This document shows positions 1-12,600 of a DNA stretch of 64,000 nucleotides, piece after piece. Position 1 is the stretch's first letter, and every line of letters begins with the position of its first letter. Source of the DNA: Microstegium vimineum (Eukaryota; Streptophyta; Magnoliopsida; Poales; Poaceae); NCBI GenBank assembly GCA_022036555.1, contig CM039119.1, forward strand, positions 24,438,979-24,502,978. Reading direction: 5' to 3'. The translations under genes were made by a program, and so were the position numbers. The notes under the pieces were generated by a model that was not told where the DNA came from, ran no database searches, and worked only from the letters and a program-made list of their open reading frames with translations.

Positions 1-2582
1 GGCAGCCGAGGATGGCGTGGTAGGCTGTCTCGAAGTTAGCGATGATGAAGTGAATGTTCTCGACTCTGAAATGATCTAGGTCGCCGAACTGCACCTAGAG
101 GGTGATCTGCCCCACTGGTGTGGATGCCTTGTCTGGGATGATTCCCCAGGAAGGAAGGTTCACTGGGGAGAGGTCTTTCTTTGAGTAATCGAGCTGGCGG
201 AACGCGTCAGCGAAGATGATGTTGAGGGTGCTGCCTCCATCGACCAACACTTTTCAAAAATGGCATGTGGCGATAATTGGATTGACTATGAGGGGGAAGC
301 GGCCAGGATAACTGTAATCCGTCCACTGGTCGTCCTCGGGGAAGGTGATGGATTGCTCTGACCAGTTGAGGTATCGGGTGTTGGTCGGGTCGTCTCCGAC
401 GACGACGACTGAGAAGACATCCTTGCGGACCTAGCGGCATCGCTTCTCCCCTTCGACGACCATGCTACCGCCGAAGATGGAGAATTTTCTCAAAGTCGTT
501 CGAAATTCTTGTGCTGGGTGCTCCTTGTCCTTGTCTACGTCGGTGTCATCTCCCCTCATTTTTTGTCGCTCCTCCCCCGCATTGCCGATTCGAGGACCTC
601 ACATTCTCGCATGGAATGCTAGGAGTTCTTATGGATGGGGCAGTGGCCATCGAGGATATTTTTGTAGTTGTTGTCGTAGTTGCATCTTGGTCGAGTGCCC
701 ATATTAGCGATGTAGCGACCGCCGCGCTTGGGGTCGGTCCCTTGCCGATAGCCTTACAAGTTGCGCGACCGATAATCTTGGTGGTCATGTTCCCAGTCGT
801 TGGACCTTCGTTCATCGCGGTAATCGGGTCAGTGGTCGCTGCCCCTCATACGTGCCGGGGAATGGGAATGGCGTCGTCTATCTTCTCGGCTGCGGGTAGC
901 GTCATCTTGGTTGGCGTAGGTGTTCACAATGGTCATCAAACCCTCTATGGTGGTTATCTTCTTGCGGACCAACTTGTTTCGGAGCTTGTCGTTGCATAGG
1001 CCGTTGGAGAAGATGGAGATGGCCTCCGTGTCGGCGATAACCAGGATGGTTAGCCGTTTGTTAGAGAAATGACGAATGTATTCTGGAAGGCTCTCATTTT
1101 GTCATTGGCGAACATTCTCCAGGTTGTAGCGCGACCCCGGCTAGTCGCACGTGGCCTTGTAGGTTTTGATAAAAACCTCCTTGAGTTGTTCCCATGTGTC
1201 GATGGAGCCTTCAAAGATTTTGTGGAGCCAACTGTTGGCCGACGCCGATAGCATCACTGGCAGGTAATTGGCCATCACGTCGTGATCCCCTCTGGCAACA
1301 TGGACGGTGATCTCGTAGGTGGTCGCCCACTGTTCTGGGTTTGCCTTGTCGCCATACTTCTTAACCGACGTGATCCTAAAATTCTGGGGCCACTTGGTGG
1401 CGCGGAGGCAAGCGGAAAAGGGACGAGGGCCTGCCGTGGCCGGGAGCACTGACACAGGTGCTCGATCACGCCGGGGTTGATCATACTCTTGGTCGTCGTA
1501 CCGCAGAGATCGTAGTTGGTGCTGTCGTTGGGGGCTGCGCTGATAATAACTGCTGTGAGATTGGCCGGAGAATTCGGTCGGGGCGCCTCTCTTGTTGACC
1601 TGCACCGCGGCTGCTTTAATGTGGGCTTCGATTTTCTTGATCTTAGGCGAGATAGGCAGCTTGGCCAACTCATAGGCGGCTACCACCAAATTAGCGCTCG
1701 GGGTCTGGTACACCGGGATGTCTCCCATCTGGTCAAACTCCTGCTCAAGATTGCGTCGGGGCAGGCAGTCATGATCTCCTTGCTCATGCTCGCGTCATTC
1801 CCGAGCCAGGCGCTCCTGCTCGTGGTGTTCCTATTCACGCTTCTCCTGATCGCGACGTTAAAGCTTTCACCTGCGCGCACGTTTGTTGTTATGTTCTTCT
1901 CGAGCGATGCGTTTGACATCCGTCTCGTTGTCGCGCACGACACTATTGGTGGAGACTTGGAAGATCATGCCTCTAAAGCCGGGAGGAACTCCGGGAAGTC
2001 GCTTGACGATCCGGAAGAAACGACCGTCTAGGTCCTTGAAGTGGGCACAGAATCGGACGAGGTCATGCCGTCGAGGGATACCGCCTGCTCAGAATCGCTG
2101 GGGATCCTAGAGATGATGACTGTGTTGACGACCGGTGCTGTCGGAGCCTGATCGGAGATCTGTCGGAGCGTCAGATGCTGGACATCGGCTGCCTGGTTGT
2201 AGAGCCCATATGGCATTGTCGTAGAGAGGTAGGCGTCCTTGGCTGGCATGGCAGTCGCCTTTGCTGGAGTTCAGCGGCGGCGCGAACGACGACCATGATG
2301 GCCGGAGAGCCAACGTTGTGCCATCTGCACGAGGTCGATGCAGTTGACAATGCTAGTGTTGGAGCAGTCGATGGCATCGATTAGGTCATCCAGGCTGACG
2401 ACCTTCCGTGGGTGGTACTTAGGCATGACGGGACGTCGTGTAGGTGATGGCACGTCTGACACGCCGGGTGCGGAGCCGATGGTCCAGGATATAGATCTGA
2501 TCTGCAGCGTGATGTCGACCGCTAGGAGGACCATCGAATCAGGGAAAATGACCGCTTGACGAGCCATGAAGTCGTGGTACAC
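1..2582 (-). pseudogene. Gypsy (Tat-type) gag-protease of element D, broken, runs off left edge
   Basis: This is the 5' coding part of a minus-strand Ty3/gypsy element: the structural gag protein, then the start of the aspartic protease that cleaves the polyprotein. Reading down from an ATG at 2582, the N-terminal segment is charged and poorly conserved. A gag capsid domain lies at about 1141-1480, with the run FRITSVKKYGDKANPEQW and the helix SASANSWLHKIF. A CCHC-like knuckle (HCPIHKNS, then HSMREC) lies at about 600-690 and is cut by an in-frame TAG. The protease core VLVDGGSTLNIIF, with the DGG active site, is at about 200-260. Several stops and frame changes show it is dead. RT, RNase H and integrase would lie left of the window. 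The DGG protease and the PBS type place it with the Tat elements A and B. Confidence 0.8.
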
Positions 2583-2583
2583 A

Positions 2584-2602
2584 CCCCCTACCTAGCGCGC
2601 CA
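2584..2602 (-). other. Primer binding site of element D
   Basis: On the minus strand the sequence just inside the LTR begins TGGCGCGCTAGGTAGGGG, two bases after the LTR end. Elements A and B have near-identical sites, TGGCGCGCCAGGTGGGGG and TGGCGTACCAGGTAGGGG. A PBS beginning TGG pairs with the CCA end of a tRNA. It is not the initiator-Met type (TGGTATCAGAGC). An arginine tRNA primer is possible by analogy with known grass elements, but I did not confirm it. Confidence 0.75.
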
Positions 2603-2604
2603 AC

Positions 2605-3081
2605 TGTCGACGAAATATGTATCGCAGTCTACCTAGGGGTACCCTACGGTAGTAGATTATAGGCGGAGGTGTGGTTACGGCGATCAAGCGTAACATAGAG
2701 AGCATAGACACTGCGGTTTATACAGGTTCAGGCCGACAAATCACCATAATACCCTACACCCTGTGTTCTGATGGTTGGATTGATATGAGTATTAGGTTAC
2801 ACGAGGTGTAGATGGATCTTTTCGAGGGGGGTCCCTGCTCGCCTTATATAGCTGAGGAGCAGGGTTACAATTTCCATATCCTAATAGATTACGATCGGTC
2901 CATCGAGACAAGGGATCCGAGTCTAGCTCCTACGATCTTCCTTGGTGAGTAAGGCTTCTTCGGAGTCCCTGGCGAGCACGGCGGGCCTGGTTGCGTGCCC
3001 CAGGGCCTCGCGAGCTGGACCGTCCTTTGGTCAAGAGGCCAAGTAGGTTCCTGGGGATATACGGAGGTAATAACCCCAACA
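2605..3081 (-). repeat. 5' LTR of element D (about 477 bp)
   Basis: The repeat runs from TGTCGACG to CCCCAACA on the plus strand, so it has TG...CA ends. In the element's own orientation it starts TGTTGGGG and ends CGTCGACA. The only copy in the window is the 5' LTR, because gag lies to its left on the minus strand. A TATA box (CTATATAAGG on the minus strand, about 2832-2841) marks the promoter. The right end could be 3 bp further (CAACAACA). The insertion lies in an older X-family LTR; the left target duplication is outside the window. Confidence 0.75.
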
Positions 3082-4030
3082 ACATCTAGCAATCATTATT
3101 TGGTAATACTACCAATATTCCCAAACACAATGGGGCCATGAACAGGATGAGTTGAGTTCAGAAACCTCAAATATAACAAGATATCCTCAACCTAACAATC
3201 CATCCCTACCATACCAATGCACGAGGGAGGCCAACAGAGAACTCATAGGACCTGTAACGAACACAATCTACCCCATGACCCGACACGGATGGGGGAATAC
3301 ACAAATAAGCAATGTATCTAAGCACCACGCCTACATACTGCCTACTGCTCGCCACACGATCGAGTAGACGAGCGCTATATGGACATGTACACGAACTCAA
3401 TAGCAAACTAACTATACTAGACATATTAACGTAAGAAATGAACAAAGTAAACAAGAACATAATAATGAAGAATAGTGTTGCCCACAAATATCATACAACT
3501 GTAGATAAACACAATAAGAGAGAAGAGAATAAGAACTAAACCAGACTCCAATCTCTTGACAATGTCGGGAGTCCAAGATCGATTGACGTATCTTGACTTC
3601 CTTTCCTCTACTCTCGATCTAACTAAGCTATTCTATGAACTAGAGAGGCTTTAGATGAACTAGGAATTGTGGCTCTAGATGACTAGATCTCAGATGACTT
3701 AGACTGAATGGAACTCTAGTTGAACTGAGTTGCCCCGGGGGGTGGGATCTGCCCTCTATTTATAGCTTGGTGGGGTGCACGACGTCCGTTGGATCAAACT
3801 GACTTAATGTAGGGCTAAGATGAATCCTTAAGGGTGGTGGAGGAACACTCCAGAAGTCCGTAGAAGGTGGGCCCACAGGGTGGCCGGCCGGCCCCACCTG
3901 GCGGCGCCACGTGGTCCACTGTGCTCCGGTGTCTTCTGGATCCTTCTTGAGTTAGATGGTAACTATATCTCTGTGGGATTTATTCGATATTTATTCTTAT
4001 TTGATTCCCTTTATTACTTTTTTCTAGAAT
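3082..4030 (-). repeat. X-family LTR copy 1, left fragment (split by elements D and A)
   Basis: This stretch has no gene. It resembles the second half of the LTR at 61921-63498 segment by segment: a block about Latin-square-like ACCCCACGATCC/CATGACCCGAC words, a block ending in TCTTGACA followed by CTAACTAAGCTA, a TATA-containing block (minus-strand CTATAAATAGAG near 3760), then GTCGATCGGATCAAAC-like words and a GC-rich tail. Its left part was displaced by element D and its right end by element A; the remainder resumes at 42273. The two copies are clearly diverged, so they are members of a family and not one element's LTR pair. Confidence 0.65.
4026..4030. other. Left target-site duplication of element A (AGAAT)
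   Basis: AGAAT lies directly before the LTR start TGTCGGTG at 4031, and again at 42268-42272 directly after the LTR end CTGACA. A perfect 5-bp duplication is the size made by gypsy integrases. It shows that 4031-42267 is one insertion despite its nested contents. Confidence 0.9.
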
Positions 4031-5278
4031 TGTCGGTGTTTAGAAACTACCAACGAGTAAATTTGTACGCGTTTCGGGTTCCGAATGGTGAGACAAAGAG
4101 ACAAGAGGATTATACTGGTTTGGGCAAGAAATCCCTACGTCCAGTGTGTAGCTGCTCGTGTTCCTTATCTCTGCTTGGAGGGGATTACAAGCTGGTTGAG
4201 AGAAGGGGGTATGAACCCAAGTCTCTGAGTGTGTCGGTGAGTGAGTGTGTTCTAGCTCTATTGCTTTGTTGTTCGATGTCCGTCGTCGTCCCCCTCGCCC
4301 TCCTTTTATAGTAGCAAGGAGCTCAAGGGAGTTACATGTGTGTGCCGCAGGGAATGTACCTGGGAGACAGTGCCTTATCCTTGCCTTCTCCCAGAAGGAT
4401 GAGGTGTACTCATAATACTATATTCCTATTGTCCATGTACTTGCTCGGAGACTGAGTGTCGTGTCGGCCCCTCGCCGCACCGCCAGAGAATTCAGGGGGG
4501 TCCGGTTAAGCCCGTAGTAGGATAGAGGCATGGTTGCCTGTTGTTCCGTCGGCTGGTACAACATTGTACCTTCCTCCAATCCTTTTTGTGTACGGCGAGA
4601 TTCCTCCACGCTTGGCCAATGGACTTCGTTATTCAGAGGGCCCCCCTGTACCCGTTGTACCTTCGTTCGATGAGCTCCTGTAGGTGCTGGGGATGTGTGA
4701 GGCTGACTCCGCTTTGCGAGAGGCATGATTCCTACCTGTCCAGGAGCCCTACTTTGTCTCGTCCCGATTGGGGAACTTGAGATGTCTTTGTCCGGGTAGG
4801 AGCCAGGGTGTTATCCTGAGCCCCGGATTATACGGGGCATACGATTCTACGTGGTTTTGTACCTCCGTTCTTATCTTATAGAGAGTGTGTCATCGACAGC
4901 TAAGGACTAGTGGCCCCCTCCCGTCGGATAGGGGTAAAGAGGTCTTTCTTTTACTGTTGTTACGCCTCCTAGAACCAATGGCCTTACTGGGAAGACCCAG
5001 ATTGGTTCAAGATAGAGAGTGCCGACGTGGATGGAGATATGGGCACGTCTTCCTTAGGACATCGGGCGAGGCGGAGTCATATCTGCCTAAGGCACGTCTG
5101 CCCAGGGAACGTATGCCCGGGCACGTCTGCCTTCTTGGGCCAACTGGATGGTGACCCCCGTGCTTGTCGTCCTGTGGGCCGATGGGCCATGTTGATTTGG
5201 CTCTGATGGGTTTCTTGCTTCCTCTCGGATGGTTGTTGATTATTTTTGAAAGTTTACTGTTAAATTAGGTATCCGACA
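4031..5278 (-). repeat. 3' LTR of element A (1248 bp)
   Basis: Starts TGTCGGTG and ends ATCCGACA on the plus strand. It pairs with 40973-42267. The minus strand carries the promoter box CTATAAAAGGAGG at about 4300-4312. It lacks the 45-bp tandem duplication of the other copy (42103-42192), which accounts for most of the length difference. Confidence 0.9.
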
Positions 5279-5824
5279 GTAACCCCCGAGCCTCAGGAAG
5301 GGTTTTTAATTTCCTTGCTGAGGCTTTGTATGCTTTGCAAAGCTATTTGTTTTATCCTTCGCCGAGACGGTGCGTGCGAGCGCACCCGCCGGGTGTAGCC
5401 CCCGAGCCTGGGTGAGAGCGTAGCTATTGCGTAGGCTTTTGATTTGTTTTGTTAATCTTAGCATTTCGGTTGAGGACGTCGGATACGCTTTAATTGCTTC
5501 GAATCGCAATCTTCCGGTAGCGTGCGCTCCCCAGGTTGGATCGGATTTGGTTTTTGTCCTGACAGTCCACTGGCGCTGCTGATGACTCTGCTTGGTCATG
5601 ATGCTCTTTACCACTTGCCGTCGAGCCTTGAAACTTGTTCGCCTCTTGTTCGTCACCACGTATCGTACGTTCCTGCTGTTGCTGCCTCGGCTCATCCATC
5701 GTGATTGGACACAGCGGGATAGCCATCGCGCCCTCCCACGCATCCATTAACGAGCCCCCGGCGTACAACGATTTTCTTTGGCGTAAAGCCCCCGGTGTGC
5801 GCTGATGCCGTTTGGTTAGGCCAC
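5279..5824 (-). other. 3' non-coding zone of element A with repeated polypurine-like boxes
   Basis: No gene is seen. The polypurine tract lies against the LTR: on the minus strand GAGGCTCGGGGGTTAC directly precedes TGTCGGAT. Similar boxes (plus-strand AGCCCCCGAGC or AGCCCCCGG) recur at about 5396, 5753 and 5787. These could be alternative second-strand primers or decayed repeats. Open frames here are short and have no recognisable content. Confidence 0.6.
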
Positions 5825-6297
5825 TGTCGATGTTTTACCATCGATAGCCTGCCACGGGGTTACCCAAGACAGTAGTTCGTGCCTCGGCGAATAGTGAAAC
5901 CTTGGTGGTTGGATACGCAGGGACACACGGTTTATACTGGTTCAATCCCTCGACACAGTCAAGTAATAACCCTACGTCTAGTTGGGTTGCTTGTTATTGC
6001 TCTGATCTCGTAATACAAGGTGTTGTGTGTCGCTCTACGTATCGGGTGTTACGTAGTATGTTCAGATATATTTTGGGTGGTGCCCTCACCAACCCTTTAT
6101 AGTCCAGGGTCTGGCTGAGGACTGCTCTACTCCTACTCGGTTACAAACTTAGAGTCCTAAGCTGCGCTTCATTCTAGTCGTCTTTACCGAGTAGAATTCA
6201 GTTTCCTTCATCTGCCTTCCTTCGTGGGCTGAGAGGAAATAGGCCCAAAGCTCAGGTAAGCCGGTCTATGGGTACCCTATAGGATATCCCATCGACA
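5825..6297 (-). repeat. 3' LTR of element B (473 bp)
   Basis: Starts TGTCGATG and ends CATCGACA. It matches 30501-30972 along its whole length with about 33 mismatches and one single-base indel. The minus strand holds a promoter box, ACTATAAAGGG, at about 6091-6101. Confidence 0.9.
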
Positions 6298-8431
6298 AGC
6301 CCCCGAGCATCTCATGATTTTTCTTCAAAGTGTCGGGTTGTCTTGAAAGCAAGCCGAGTTCTTCTTGAAGCAAAATCATGGGATGATCTCTTATGTCTTT
6401 GTCTTCTAGTCTTCTTGCGCCTTTTATTTTTGGATAAGAGGCGCACTCATTGAGTGTAGCCCCCGAGCCTCTGATTACTTGGTACAAGTATTCGGAGGAT
6501 CCGAGAAAAACTTTGTGTGGTATGTATTTCCAGCCCCCAAGCCTTCTCCGAGTTCTTTTGAAAAAGAAAATCGGTAGAAGGTTCTGAAATACTCTGCTTC
6601 TATCTAATTTTGTTCACGGGTGGGTACTGTGCCTTCACGGATGTGTGGAATCTTGCTTTCACTGTTTGCTTTGGTCAGCTTTTGTTGTTTTCTTGCTTTT
6701 CTTTCTCGTGACTTTTGGCTTTTGGTGGTTCTTCCTGGCTATATATTGCGTTGTGCTTGTACTGGTAGTTTGATCTCTAGATTTCTCCTCTTTCTTTTTA
6801 GTGATCATGCTGCTGAGTGAAACTGAGCAGCCCCTGGGCTTATGCCCATCTTCTGGTATTTGAGTGGGTAGAAGAATTCTTGTGAAAGGAGTTAGAGGTA
6901 GACTAACTCCTCGGTTAGACTTTTCTGGGAAGTTTGGTGTGGCAGGTAAAAGAAGTCTTGTGATGTGGCTTCCATGCCTTCTCTATCCGTCTGCTGAGCT
7001 TCGGGCTATAACCGTTGCCGCTCCTGAGTTGGTTGACGTGGTATGCTCTATCTTCCTGGCCGTGCATGCTTGCACCGAACTCTTGCTGGAAAGGCTAGAG
7101 CTGGAGCTGTCCAATCTCATTTGCTAGGAGTGACTTTCTGCCTATGAACTAGGACTTTCTTCAGGCATTAAGGAAGCTCTGGGTTGTTTTATTCTGCAAG
7201 TTTTTCACCAAGTGTTGGGTCTTCTTTGGTAGTAGACCTGATCTGTCCTTGGTTTTAGCCTTTATATTTTGTCACTTGTGATCTCTTGTTGTAGATGAAG
7301 CTCGTACTGGCCTTGTATTGGTAGCTTCTGGTTGTTGTATCTGTAAGATCACTGACCGAGTTTTTTTTGGTATCCAATAAGTGTCCCCGGTTGTATGATT
7401 GTCCTTGGAATATTCTTCTAGATATTCTATCTAGTACTGTGATGTACTGCTTTTATTGTAGCCATTTGTATCTCATCAATGTAGTCCTTGTAGAATCTTT
7501 TGCCTTTACTACTCTCTTTATGTACTATTGCTGATGTTGTCCTTTATTCATGTGCACCCATTGTTCTTCTATAAATAGCTGCAGTATGGTTTCCTTGTCA
7601 CATATCTTCTGTTTTTCCTTGTAAGAGGTCCTTGTTGTATCATGGATATTGTAGTGGGCGAGCTTGACGAGCCCCCTGGCTTCTTTCCTTCCTTTTTTGG
7701 TTGTAATTTGGTGAATGGTGTAGCTCTTATGATAAAAACCAGTAGACAACTGGTTTCAGGGTAGGACCAAGCTGTGGGCGGTTTTGAGGCAAATGGTGTA
7801 GATCTTGTGATGAGGCTGTCGCATGTTGTGCTGCTTGATCTACCAGTGTCCTAATCCAGTGCCTCTGATTGTTCTCATGGTCTTGGTTGAAGAAGCGTTC
7901 CTTGGACAGTCTTGTGCTGTGTTATTTTGATGCGTGCTGATGCTGATCTGTATGACTTGAATTTGGTTAATACTGTTTTACTACATCTCTCGCTGCCAAT
8001 CTTGAATGGCTTCCGAGTTCTGCTTCTACTACTTATGACAGCTTGAGTGTGCATTGCTCTGCTGGGTATTGCACAAATCCGAGTTGTTTGGCTCTGTCTG
8101 TCAATATTGAATCTTGGTTTGGGTTGTCCTAACTTCGAATTCGACCGGGTTCTTAGCTACCGACTTGTACTAGTTCCTTTTGGCAATTGTTTGCTTGTAA
8201 CTTTATATTTAGTCTGTACTCAAGATTTGTATTTGAGAAATGAGGAATCAAAGAATTGTTGTCTCAATCTTCCGAATTTTTGTATCTGTCTTGCTTGTAA
8301 TGACCGGATTCTTTTGCGAGCTGTCTGTGTATTCTGAAAAGGGACATGTTGTCCAACTGCTTTAGGTTTGTTCCGTGATTGATGGTATTTTTCAATTACT
8401 GTACTTTCCGCTATAGGTAACGCTTCCTTAT
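6298..8431. other. Element B 3' zone, non-coding
   Basis: About 2.1 kb without a supportable gene. Next to the LTR, the minus strand has the polypurine tract (GCTCGGGGGCT, 6297-6308), with similar boxes at about 6460 and 6534. The rest is T-rich on the plus strand and is cut by stops in all frames. It lies upstream of the plus-strand gene at 19184, so before element C inserted it was that gene's 5' flank. The last bases, ending in CTTAT at 8431, joined directly to the TATA box now found at 19071. Confidence 0.5.
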
Positions 8432-9558
8432 TGTTGACACCGTTTTTCAGCACGTGTCAAATGAGCTAAGGTATGACTGGTCAGCAGCCGTTTACCATCG
8501 GCATCGGTAAAGTATGAGCGAATATGGCCGATGGGAGAGTGCTGCAGAAGACCAAGTGCGTTGCCGATGGAGGCTGGATGATCTTGGCCGACAAAGGTTG
8601 ATTGGTGAAGTCTTGCTGAAGCTGATTGCCAGTAAAGAGTCATTGCCGATTGCCGATGAGCTGCTATTGCCGATTGCCAATGAGGGGTCATTGCCAACTG
8701 CCGATGAAGGGTCATTGCCGATTGCCGATAGGGGATGATTGGTGAGTTACCAGCACAAGGTTGCTAATCGGAAATGTTGCAGATTGCCGATCAGGAAAGT
8801 GTTGTCGATGCCGATGGGTGTAACTTAGCGCTTGATGGCAGCAGAAGGTTACCGGTGGTCAAAAGAAGGAAGGCGCGGATTAAAGGGATCTGCCGATGGA
8901 AAGTTTTCATCGAGGAGGAGAATAAGGAAACTGGTGTTTTGTACCAGTGTTATTATAGTAGTTTGAGTCCGACTCTTGCATGAGTCGTTTATTTTCCTTT
9001 AAAATAGGTGTGTTTGTTTAGGAAATAAATATTGTTATCCGGCTCCTACGCGAGTCAGTTTCCTTTAAAGTAGGAGTTTGTTTTAGGAAGGATATGTGTC
9101 GTGTCTTTGTACAGTTCTCCATGCGGGAGTATAAATATGTGCCCGAGGGCTATGGAATATAGACAATCCAATTCAAAAACAAACCAATTTTATCTTATTC
9201 CACCTTTTATCGCAATTTACCCTTTTTTATGCATTAGTTATAGCTATCAACGAGTTCTTCAGGCTTTCGACGGGCTGCATCATACTGATCTCCGTCAAAT
9301 CCTTGCTAGTTCCGCGTGGGAGTACCTCTGAGCTTTGGCAATCCGGGCGCATCGCTGTTTGCCTCGTTCAGCTCTGCTCTAGTTATCCTTGATCAATCTG
9401 AGCCTTGACGTCCGGGCGCATCGATGTCGTCTCGTTCAGTTTGTTCTAGTTATCATCCTTGTCGATTGATTGGTCAAATCGACTGGCACGCCTCCGGAAT
9501 ACCGAGCTTTGGGTAATAGCCCGAGGTGTTCACAGATCTGACGCTTTTTGTGTCAACA
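8432..9558 (+). repeat. 5' LTR of element C (1127 bp)
   Basis: Starts TGTTGACACC and ends TGTGTCAACA, with inverted terminal words. The first half has many GCCGAT words (about 8526-8890). A promoter box, GTATAAATATG, is at about 9129-9139, followed by the likely transcript start and a pyrimidine-rich leader. It pairs with 17942-19068 without visible indels. Confidence 0.93.
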
Positions 9559-9565
9559 CCTCTTT

Positions 9566-9583
9566 TGGCACGCCCAGTGGGAC
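9566..9583 (+). other. Primer binding site of element C
   Basis: TGGCACGCCCAGTGGGAC starts seven bases after the LTR end. This differs from the site used by A, B and D (TGGCGCGCCAGG type), so C may use another tRNA primer or another tRNA isotype, even though its gag is also Tat-like. Confidence 0.75.
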
Positions 9584-9684
9584 TCGATTATATAAATATA
9601 TTTATCATGACTAATCCAAGGAGTGTCATTGAAGTCTCCACAGCAGATCTGACAGGTCATCAGAAACAGGCTCTGGAGTAGGCA

Positions 9685-12600
9685 ATGGAGGAATACAAGC
9701 GCTCATATCTTAGATCCTTCAGCCTAAACGGGATCGGCGAAGCAGTACAGAGGCAAGATCCGCCGTCGCCACGGCAGACTTTTTTCTATGCCGATCCTGG
9801 TAAAGTACAAGATACGGTTAATTATGCATTAAATAATGTATTAATTAACCAATCCAATGTGTTGTCCAATACCGTGTGCAATGCTGTCAAGCAAGCTTTC
9901 AAGGGACAGGCACCATATTATGTTGGTCCAGAGTATCGTCAACTCGGATCGGCATCTGTTGCGACTCCATTGGCGGATCCAAGGGTGTCCACACCAGTTA
10001 CGAGCCGATCTGCCGATGAGATCGCGCCACCAAGATTGAGCCCAACGAGCATTACTCAAATAAACACGAATCTGGCGGCTCCAACAATGTCTGGACCCGT
10101 CATCCAGAATCAGCCAACTGCTGGGGATACGGTATGTATCCAAGTCTATCTGCTGATTCCAGATTGGTCCAGAATAACCATGCAGGGTGGAAGGTTCCCA
10201 CGGCATCGGCAACATCTGTACAGCCGATGATTCCAGTAATGCATTATGCTAAATCTCCTCCAACGGTGCAGTCGCCAACAGGGAATCTGCAAACGGCAAT
10301 GCCCAGAGTGCCGTATGCCCAACCATCAGCAAATCACTTGCCGACACAACAAAGCCCAGCAGTTGTAGGTCAACCCATGGCGGCAATGGTTCTTCAAACT
10401 GGGACACCTGCTAATCAAAGTAGCTATGTTATTAACTATTCGGCGCCACAAGGGCAATAGGCATCAACCGGCTGTCAACCATCGGCAACTTTTTGGCCGA
10501 TGCAACAAGGTACGCCGATTGTCAATCAACCTGTATCGGCAATAGCTACTCAAGCTGCGGTACCCGTGAGTCCAAGCGGTCAATCAAGGGTACAACAAGG
10601 ACAAACACCCGCCGGTTATCGGTTATCGGCGAATGCTTGGCCGATGCAACAAGACACGCCGATAGTTAATCAGCCTACATCGGTAAGTTCTTGGCCGATG
10701 CGATCAACCATGTCGAGCGTCAGTCAGCCTGCATGAGCCGTAGCTGTTCAACCCACGGTGGCTACAAGTCAAAGCTATCATCCCAGAATACAAGAGTTGC
10801 AAGGCCCAGCTGGCTATCAGTCACCGGCAGCTGCTTGGCCGATGCAACAAGGTGTGCCGATTACCAATCAATCTGCATCGGCAATGACCGCTCAAGATGT
10901 GGTACCCGCAGGTCAAGGCGATCATTCAAGGGTACAAGGACAGATCTCAGCTAGCGATCAACCGATGGTGAATTCCTGGCCGATGCAAAGCGTGTTACAT
11001 GTCAGTCAACCTGCATCGGCAATAGTTGCTCAGCCTATGGTACTTGCAGATCAACGCTATTATCCGAAGGTACAAGGGTTGCAAGAGTCAGTTGGCTGTC
11101 AGCCGTCGGCAAATCTTTGGTCGATGCAACAAAACATGCCGAGTGTCAATCGGTCTGCATCGGCAATAGTTGCTCAGCCTATGGCACCCGCAAGTCGAGG
11201 CTATCATCCGAATGCACAAGGGCTGCGGGAGTCAGCTAGTTATCAACCATCGGTAAGTTATGAGCCGATGATGCCTAATGCAGGTTGGATCGGTCAATTG
11301 CCGATTCAGAGGCAATATGTGCAGCCTGAACACCGAGTGGCAGAAGTTCCACATCATCGCTCAGCGAATCTTTCGAGCGAAGTATCAGTACATCAACCGA
11401 TAAATACTACACTGCAATACTCGCTGCAAGAAAGAGCGCACAATGAGGCATCGGTACAGCAACCGATGAATGCAATAAATATAACGCTACGGCACAAGCT
11501 AGCAACGGTGCAAAATTACTCATCGGCACTACAGCCGATGCATGGTGTTATCATGACTGGTGCTATGCACGCGCCAATCACCCCAAGTGCTTTGACTTCA
11601 AGATCTGGAGAGACAGATCAGCATACTCGGCCGGCAGGTATCTAGAACTGCTCATCGGTTAATCAGTCGATGCACAATATTCAGCAAATTGGTGTTACTG
11701 ATGTATTGGTTGCCTCGATTTGCTCACTACAAGGATATGAAGTACATCAACTAGTGGACATCTAGAGTGGCCCATCGGTCAATCAACCAATGCACAATAT
11801 TCAACAGCTTGGTGCTGTCAAGGAGCCGATCACTCCGGCCTACTTAGTGCAAAGATGTGAAGAGGTGCATCAATCTGCTCAATCAGCAAGCGTCCGAGAT
11901 TGCTCATCGGTTAGACAGCTGATGCATGATGTCTGACAGATTGGTACTGCTGATGTATCGATCGCTCCGGCTTGCTCACTACGGAAACATGGAGGGATGC
12001 ATCCATCTGCCCAACTGGAGAACGAATCTGCTCACTACGGCAAGATCCAGACATAAAGGTGTTTTCGACCAAGAAGATAGAACATTCAGAGCTGGACAAG
12101 GAGCCAGACCTCGACACTGCTGAGTTGGAGAAATTCACCTTTAATATCACAGAAGTCCATCGGGACGTTAAATCACCTGGGCATAAGAAGGCTCGGAGCG
12201 CAGGGGTGCTCTTCGTTCGACAAGGGAGCTCTGAATCAGATGACGAGATGAATGTCGGCACTGTTGAATGGGTAAATGATGGGGAGTCGATGCCTCGTGC
12301 GCTCAGCCAAAATAGGGCTGGAAAGTTCACCTTCGATATCGCGAAGGCCGATGGGATATTTGACTTATTGCTTCAGGAAGGGCGAATTAAGCTAGCCCCT
12401 AATCAGGTAATTCCATCGGCCGAGGAGCTCAAGGATACCGGGTACTGCAAATGGCACAATACAACTTCTCACAGTACCGACGACTGCAAAGTGTTCAGGC
12501 AGCAGCTGCAGTCAGAAATTAACTCTGGACGGATCCAATTTGAAAATCCTAAAGTCCAAGAACTGATGGAAATTGATCAGCGCCCGTTTCCAAATAATAT

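Noticed and set aside
207..999. Frames in non-gag phases at the left edge
   Set aside because: They overlap the gag-protease reading of element D, which has the knuckle and DGG motifs.
6620..8340. Several frames of 60-96 codons in the 3' zone of B
   Set aside because: They have no motifs and lie in T-rich sequence, so they are expected by chance.
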